Part shown: piece by piece, positions 58,441 through 64,000 of the stretch
How positions within the stretch are numbered: position 1 is the first letter of the stretch
How the letters are laid out: each line of letters opens with the position of its first letter
Source: Incurvaria masculella
Taxonomy: Eukaryota; Arthropoda; Insecta; Lepidoptera; Incurvariidae
Direction: 5' to 3'
NCBI GenBank assembly: GCA_946894095.1
Contig: OX335642.1
Span: forward strand, 10,985,021 to 11,049,020
DNA length: 64,000 nt
The notes under the pieces: generated by a model
Told to the model about the DNA's origin: nothing
What the model saw: the letters and a program-made list of their open reading frames with translations, nothing else
Database searches by the model: none
Position numbers and translations under genes: made by a program

Positions 58441-60472
58441 TCTAGCATGCAGAAATAAAGTGGAAATTTTGCATATGTGCCGTCACCTTGACAATTTTAA
58501 TTTAAAAAAAACATAGAAGGAAGCAAAAACAAACGATATAAACTAGTGAACAAACGAAAACTAGCCTGTAGGCACAATAGTATGCAGAAATATAGTGGAA
58601 ATTTTGAATATGTGCCGTCAACTTGACAATTTAATTTTAAAAAAACATACAAGGAAGAGAAAACAAACGATAAAAACTAGTGAACAAACGAAAACTAACC
58701 TATAGGCATAATAGCATGCGGAAATAAAGTGGAAATTTCGCATGTGTGCCGCCAACTTCACGCTTTTTAATTTTCCAAAAAAACATAATAGGAAGCAAAA
58801 ACATACAACAAAAACAAGTGAACAAACGAAAACTAACCTAAAGACATAGCATGCAAAATTCAAGTGAAAAAGTCGTAATTTTGCATGTGTGCCGCGATGT
58901 TTTTATTTTATAATTTGAATAAATAACACACTAGGAAGCGAGAACAATCGGTCAAAACCAGTGAACAAACGAAAACTAACCTGTAGGCTCAATACCCTGC
59001 AGAAATAAAGTGGAAATTTTGCATATGTGCCGTCAACTTGACAATTTAATTAAAAAAAAAACATACAAGGAAGCGAAAACAAACGATAAAAACTAGTGAA
59101 CAAACGAAAACTAACCTATAGGCATAATAGCATGTGGAAATTAAGTGGAAATTTCGCATGTGTGCCGCCAACTTCACGCTTTTTAATTTTCCAAAAAAAC
59201 ATACTAGGAAGCAAAAACAAACGACAAAAACTAGTGAACAAACGAAAACTAACCTAAAGGCATAATAGCATGCAAAATTCAAGCGACAACGCCGTAATTT
59301 TGCATGGGTGCCGCCATATTCTCATTTTATAATTTGAATAAATAACACGCTAGGAAGCGAGAACAATCGTTCAAAACCAGTGAACAAACGAAAACTAACC
59401 TGTAGGCACAAGAGCATGCAGAAATATAGTGGAAATTTTGCATATGTGCCGTCAACTTGACAATTTAATTTAAAAAAAACATACAAGGAAGCGAAAACAA
59501 ACGATAAAAACTAGTGAACAAACGAAATCTAACCTATAGGCATAATAGCATGCGGAAATAAAGTGGAAATTTTGCATGTGTGCCGCCAACTTCACGCTTT
59601 TTAATTTTCCAAAAAAAACATACTAGGAAGCAATAACAAACGACAAAAACAAGTGAACAAATGAAAACGAATCTAAAGGCATAATATCATGCAAAATTCA
59701 AGTGAAAACGCCGTAATTTTGCGGGAGTGCCGCCATATTCTCATTTTATAATTTAAAAAAATAATACTCTAGGGAGCGAGAACAAACGGTCAAAACCAGT
59801 GAACAAACGAAAACTAACCCATAGGCATAATAGCATGCAATAATAAAGTGGAAATTTCGTATATGTGTGATCAACTTAACACCTTTCAATTTGAAAAAAA
59901 CCATACTAGAAAGCAAAATCAAACGGTAAAAACTAGTGAACAAACGAAAACTAGTAAGTTGGCATAATAGGAATTAGAAATTTCGTTGAAATTTCAAATG
60001 TGTGCCGCCAGCTTCACGGTTGTGATTTTTGGATTTAAAAATAACACATAAATAAGCAGAAACAAACAAAAAAAACTAGTGAACAAACGTTAACTAACCT
60101 CGAGGCATAAAGCATGTAGAATTGGAAGCATAATTTCGTATGTGTGCCGTTGCGTGAAGTTGGCGGCACACATATTCGAACCTAAAAAAAACATGGTAGG
60201 GGCCGTAAACAAACGACGAAAACTAGTGAACAAACGTGAACTAACCCCGAGGCATAATACCACACAGAATTTGACATGAAATTCAAATTGTGTGCCGTTG
60301 CGTGAAGTTGGCGGCACACATTTTGATATTTAAAAAAAAACATGGAAGGAAGTGTAAACAAACGAAAAAAAAATAGTGAACAAACGTGAACTAACGATAA
60401 ACCATCATCCCATGGCTATAAAAGAGTAATTGGAGTAATGTGTGCCGCCAACTTCACAGACGTAAATTTCAT

Positions 60473-61404
60473 CACTGCAGCTCAAAGAGTTCGGAGAAGT
60501 AGCTGAGATTCTCTTTCTATTCCCCAAAGTCAGCGCGCGCCAAAGAGTTCGGTGAAGTCGCTGCGCTCCTACATAGAGTGAACATAAAGTAAGCGTACTC
60601 TCTGACAGATCATTACATCTTTTTCCTTATATGAAGCTATGGCAAGAGTGAAAGAGATGACAAGCTGAAATTTAATGCGTTCAGCAAATCGACCCCGTTT
60701 CCACTAATTGCAATGTTTGACTCACTAGTAAGCCAAACAAAGTTTTGAAGTCCTGCTAAAAAGTTCCTAAACAGCAACCAATCCGCGAAAAAATGTGATC
60801 AAGTTATTTTTGGTGCAGCATGGCGTGCGTTGCGGTGTTCTGTGATAGTCATAGCAGATTTTTAAAAGAGCTTCGTGGATATATATTGTTTTATGTGTAA
60901 GTAGAATATCGAATGATATCGCTGATTCGCCTGTTATTCAGCTTAGGTTACACCTTGCATAGGATGAAGGTTTTATTATTCGAATTTATCGTATTTAACC
61001 GTCGTATTTTCTCGTAATATCCATTTCAACGCCCATAAAAAACCAACAAAAAACAATTATTTTCCACAAATATGTAGAGTCCTAAAATCACATTAAAATT
61101 AGAAAACAAATGTTATTATGAATAAGTTCATTTAACTAGACCATTGGTTTAATATGTATACTATGAGTGATGCTTTTCAGATTCCCAAAAGCATTGTAAA
61201 TTCGGGAAAATAAACATGAAAAAAAGGGAAATCGAAAAATGCGAAATGTTCAGACTAATCGTGTTCTATGATAGTGATAATGCATTCAAAGTAATGCATC
61301 GATACCATCTTCCTCTGTAATTTGTGAAATACATGAAATACAATACAATAATACAAATTGTATTCTTTCTTATTTCAGGAAAAACAGGGTCGGGAAACTT
61401 AATG
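60473..61404. other. no gene recognised
   Basis: AT-rich. A short direct repeat, CAAAGAGTTCGGAGAAG and CAAAGAGTTCGGTGAAG, lies at ~60484 and ~60541. Nothing else seen. Confidence 0.45.
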
Positions 61405-61880
61405 TCTGTCATTCAGTCAGCGTGTTTGCGTCCACTGCTGGACATACGCCTCTCCAATTTTTCTCTCTCAGCGGTACGGAACCACTGCTTTCCGCCGACG
61501 CACTTGATGTCGTCGTCCCACCTGGGGGGTGGTCTTCCCACACTCCGTTTTCCTGTCCACGGCCGCCAGTGCAGGACACGGTTACCTCAAAGATATTAGG
61601 CTGACATAGCCAGCCCACTGTCACTTGAGCTTAGCCACCCGGTGTCCAATATCGACTACTCTGGTACGTCGGCGGATTTCCTCGTTACGCACCATATTCC
61701 GTAGCGATATTCCCATCATGCCTCGCTCTATTGCTCGCTGGGCAAGTTTCCACTTCTGAAAAACGGCGACCGTCAGAGCCCACGTTTCACTCCCGTACGT
61801 CATTACCGGAAGGACGCACTGGTCATATATTTTGGATTTAAAATTTTGCGGAAGGTCAGACTTCAGAGCGAATTATTTAA
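61405..61880 (-). mobile_element. RTE-type LINE 3' fragment
   Basis: The minus frame reads MTYGSETWALTVAVFQ and ERGMMGISLRNMVRNEEIRR, the same C-terminal region as 48131-48397. The 3' end has GTCCACTGCTGGACATACGC, shared with the RTE copies at 47985 and 51640. Confidence 0.82.
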
Positions 61881-62159
61881 TTGTAGGTTCTGATCTGATC
61901 AGAACTACAATGATGTCAAAAACATTGTTTGCTTGTAGGCTAAGCTCTCTCAGCCTTTCTCTTAACGAATTACTTACTGCTCGTTGATGTTATTCAATTA
62001 TCACTTCGAAACATGTATGCAACACTTGTGGTGTATTCACTAGTGTTAAAAATAAGTAAGCTAGCTGTTGACGACAGCTTTAGATCATAAGTAGTGCATG
62101 CCTTAAAGATATTGTTCACTGTAGCTGTAGGTTGTATAGATATATTTAGATGTATGTAT
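61881..62159. other. spacer before LTR element, no gene seen
   Basis: AT-rich, no motif recognised. Confidence 0.4.
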
Positions 62160-62499
62160 TGTGACATGTTTTTATGGGCATCCCTTCTCGCCTTCGTCGC
62201 CACCACCCGCGCAGACAGCGGGTGGGGGTTGCGGGCGCGGGAAGGGTGCGGCCGAATGCCCCGAGCGCACCAGTCGCCGACGAAAGCCCGCCAGGGTTAC
62301 ATTATACAGTTATTTACGAGACACAGTTTTTCATTTCTAAATGAGTACTTGAGTAAATAGTGTAATTGACGCCGAAGTAAGTAGTGGCCAGTACGCAGCT
62401 CCCTCCGAAAGCCTGCATCCTGCTTGCTGGTTGCCTTGTCGATAACGTCAGAAGACACAAGAACCTACCGCACGACGCGACGCGACGCCGATCGTAACA
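62160..62499 (+). mobile_element. probable 5' LTR of BEL/Pao element
   Basis: Candidate limits TGTGACATG at the left and TAACA at the right, the latter one base before the primer-binding site. The left limit is a guess because the 3' LTR lies outside the window. Confidence 0.55.
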
Positions 62500-62500
62500 T

Positions 62501-62518
62501 TGGTCCTTCGAGCGCGGA
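62501..62518 (+). promoter_or_regulatory. primer-binding site, tRNA-Tyr type
   Basis: TGGTCCTTCGAGCGCGGA is complementary to an insect tRNA-Tyr 3' end (ending TCGAAGGACCA) over its first ~13 bases, with two mismatches inside the T stem. Confidence 0.75.
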
Positions 62519-62524
62519 TCTGCG

Positions 62525-64000
62525 ATGTCGACAAGGGAGACCCGAAGCAGGACGAGAGCGGCAACCGAGGAGCCGCCGCCGCCGCTGCCTACCGACTCTG
62601 GCATGGCTGCGACCAGACACACCGACAACCTTACCGCCGGCGGCCCTACATCCGCCGGCGCCCCCGTATCACCGTGCGACCAGCTCAACTCGTCGGTCGC
62701 TACAGTGGTACCGACGCACACACCGACGAACCAAGCGACGCTGACACGTTCTGTCGCTGCATCGTCACGCCGCTCAAATGCTTCTACGGCGAGGCTTCGA
62801 CGCCTTGAAGCAGAATATCAGGCCTCGCTGGAGCTAGCAGAGATGGAGATAAGAGCGGAACAAAGAACAAGGGCGCTGTTGCAGCAGAGAATAGAGATAG
62901 CCCGCGAAAAAGAGCGGCTCGAAGCAGATGACGCCGCGTCCCAACCGCTGTCCGGTGACGCCGCGGCGGAGAGAGGAGCGGGGGCAGAGATATCGTTCCC
63001 GCCAAACACTTGGCGGATCGACGCACCCGCCGCCGCCGCCGCTGCCATCGCATCTCGACCGCTACCCGATTCGGCGAGGGGAAGAGAGAAAGACGATGTC
63101 GCACCATTTTTTTATGGTCAGTCGCCCATACCCCTCGCCCCGCAGCCGGCCGCCGCAGTACCCGGCGTCGCATCTCGAGCGCTGCCAGATGTGGCGCATA
63201 GAACAAAAGGCGCTGTGGGTCGAATTCCGGCGCCAAATGAACCCTCCGCGCCCCGCGCCCCGCCGGCCGCCCCCGCCGCGAGCCGCGCTGCGTCCGATGC
63301 CATCGTAAGGCGCGCCGTCGCCGTCGCGCCGGCGGCGCCCGCCCTCGACACCGAGCCGCCCGCCCAAGATAACACCGCTGCACACGGAGGGCAGGGGCAG
63401 GTACCGCTGGACCCGATGTCCTTGCTCGCCGCAGTACAGGGCGGCGCACAGGGGTGCAGACGCCCGCACCACCGACTACTTCATCACGATGAACGAAAAG
63501 AAGACGCGCTGAATGACGACGAAAACAGCGCGTCGCCCGAGGTCAACGATGTAAACGCAGCCATAATAAGTTCATGTTGCGCACACGACACGGCGAGATA
63601 CGCCTACTTGAAAATCGCACCGGTGATGGTGAAAGGACCGCGCGGAACGTGCGAGACTTATGCGCTTCTCGATGACGGGTCAACTATATCTCTAGTGGAG
63701 TCCATGATCGCAGAAAAAGTTGCGCCTGCACCGTTGCGACTCCACGGGATCGGAGGAGAGATGACGGGCACCGATGCGTCGCGCCGAGTGAACGTGAAGA
63801 TACGCGGCCACTACGAGGACACGTGGCATGAGTTATCCGGTGCCCGCACAGTGGACACGATAGGACTTGGGACTCAGACTGTGGACGCTAGTGTGCTAAC
63901 GGACTGCGCGCACCTGGAGGACATCAGAAGAGATCTGTTGTACCAAGACGCCAGGCCGAAGATTCTAATTGGACAGGATAATTGGAATCTTCTGATGTCG
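62525..64000 (+). CDS. BEL/Pao gag-protease, partial
   Basis: ATG 62525 opens a frame of 492 codons that runs off the window. The N-terminus is Arg/Thr/Pro-rich, followed by a charged predicted coiled coil (about residues 95-135, LEAEYQASLELAEMEIRAEQ). A long Ala/Pro-rich stretch then leads to CRRPHHRLLHHDE, resembling the last Gag zinc knuckle of BEL elements. The protease follows, with the active-site YALLDDGSTISLV and LIGQDNW. The capsid core and the first two knuckles usual in BEL Gag are not visible, although the frame is unbroken. An in-frame internal deletion, or extreme divergence, is inferred. Reverse transcriptase and integrase would lie beyond the window. Very GC-rich compared with surroundings. 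Minus-strand frames over 62784-63472 are shadows. Confidence 0.82.
   Translation, partial: MSTRETRSRTRAATEEPPPPLPTDSGMAATRHTDNLTAGGPTSAGAPVSPCDQLNSSVATVVPTHTPTNQATLTRSVAASSRRSNASTARLRRLEAEYQASLELAEMEIRAEQRTRALLQQRIEIAREKERLEADDAASQPLSGDAAAERGAGAEISFPPNTWRIDAPAAAAAAIASRPLPDSARGREKDDVAPFFYGQSPIPLAPQPAAAVPGVASRALPDVAHRTKGAVGRIPAPNEPSAPRAPPAAPAASRAASDAIVRRAVAVAPAAPALDTEPPAQDNTAAHGGQGQVPLDPMSLLAAVQGGAQGCRRPHHRLLHHDERKEDALNDDENSASPEVNDVNAAIISSCCAHDTARYAYLKIAPVMVKGPRGTCETYALLDDGSTISLVESMIAEKVAPAPLRLHGIGGEMTGTDASRRVNVKIRGHYEDTWHELSGARTVDTIGLGTQTVDASVLTDCAHLEDIRRDLLYQDARPKILIGQDNWNLLMS

Larger units (their letters stand above)
55815..60463. mobile_element. giant Foldback-like palindrome with 9-bp target duplication
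   Basis: Outer ends ACGTCTGTGAAGTTGGCGG and its exact inverse are flanked by AAATTTCAT at 55806-55814 and 60464-60472, a perfect 9-bp direct repeat. Each ~2-kb arm (55815-58026; 58444-60463) is a tandem array of ~140-bp monomers (marker GTTTGTTCACTAG), about 13 per arm, arranged as a ~422-bp trimer. The spacer is 58027-58443. Drosophila Foldback elements share long arms of tandem repeats and 9-bp duplications. No transposase; hydrophobic open frames over the array are repeats of one frame. Confidence 0.88.

Noticed and set aside
56337..60317. Hydrophobic, membrane-like repeated peptides on both strands
   Set aside because: The same frame recurs in every ~140-bp monomer of the palindrome with frequent stops; this is array sequence, not a membrane protein family.
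55815..60463. CRISPR-like array
   Set aside because: Monomers are ~140 bp, diverged and inverted, with no short constant repeats and unique spacers, in a eukaryotic genome.
62784..63472. Minus-strand 221- and 136-codon frames
   Set aside because: GC-rich shadows of the BEL/Pao gag-protease frame, which carries recognisable protease motifs.

Overview
The window looks like nuclear DNA of a moth or butterfly (Lepidoptera). The evidence is a complete vitellogenin gene with polyserine linkers and a furin-type site, intron-split host genes, and dense insect transposon families: jockey/CR1-type and RTE LINEs, a Penelope element, mariner, TTAA-flanked MITEs, a BEL/Pao element with a tRNA-Tyr-type primer site, and tRNA/5S-headed SINEs. 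I see no bacterial gene organisation, no CRISPR array and no functional tRNA or rRNA gene.

Layout. 1.3-13.5 kb (+): a ZAD/C2H2 zinc-finger gene whose four exons join in phase; its 8.7 kb second intron is packed with SINEs, a LINE and inverted-repeat elements. 13.5-16.4 kb: a convergent intergenic region with two TTAA-flanked MITEs. 16.4-32.7 kb (-): a second ZAD/C2H2 gene, a paralogue with the same ten-finger order but cut into many more exons. Its introns hold a mariner, a LINE, a fold-back element and three sets of decayed tandem copies of its own exons. 34.2-43.3 kb (-): vitellogenin, seven phase-consistent exons, about 1955 residues, with a TATA box upstream.

44.6-60.5 kb is a run of long inverted-repeat (fold-back) elements: a 146-bp hairpin MITE; a 7.9-kb composite with ~595-bp arms built partly from three 140-bp repeats and filled with Penelope, RTE and LINE fragments; a 1.66-kb element whose arms each carry part of a THAP domain; and a 4.65-kb giant palindrome whose 2-kb arms are ~140-bp monomers in a ~422-bp trimer order, flanked by a perfect 9-bp target duplication. 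61.4-61.9 kb holds an RTE 3' fragment. From about 62.2 kb to the end lies the 5' part of a BEL/Pao LTR retrotransposon (LTR, primer-binding site, short gag fused to protease).

The host genes are vitellogenin, the yolk precursor made in female fat body, and two probable DNA-binding zinc-finger proteins. Nothing in the sequence ties the zinc-finger genes functionally to vitellogenin. The most interesting material is the fold-back cluster and the exon-level duplication, intron difference and local homogenisation of the zinc-finger pair.
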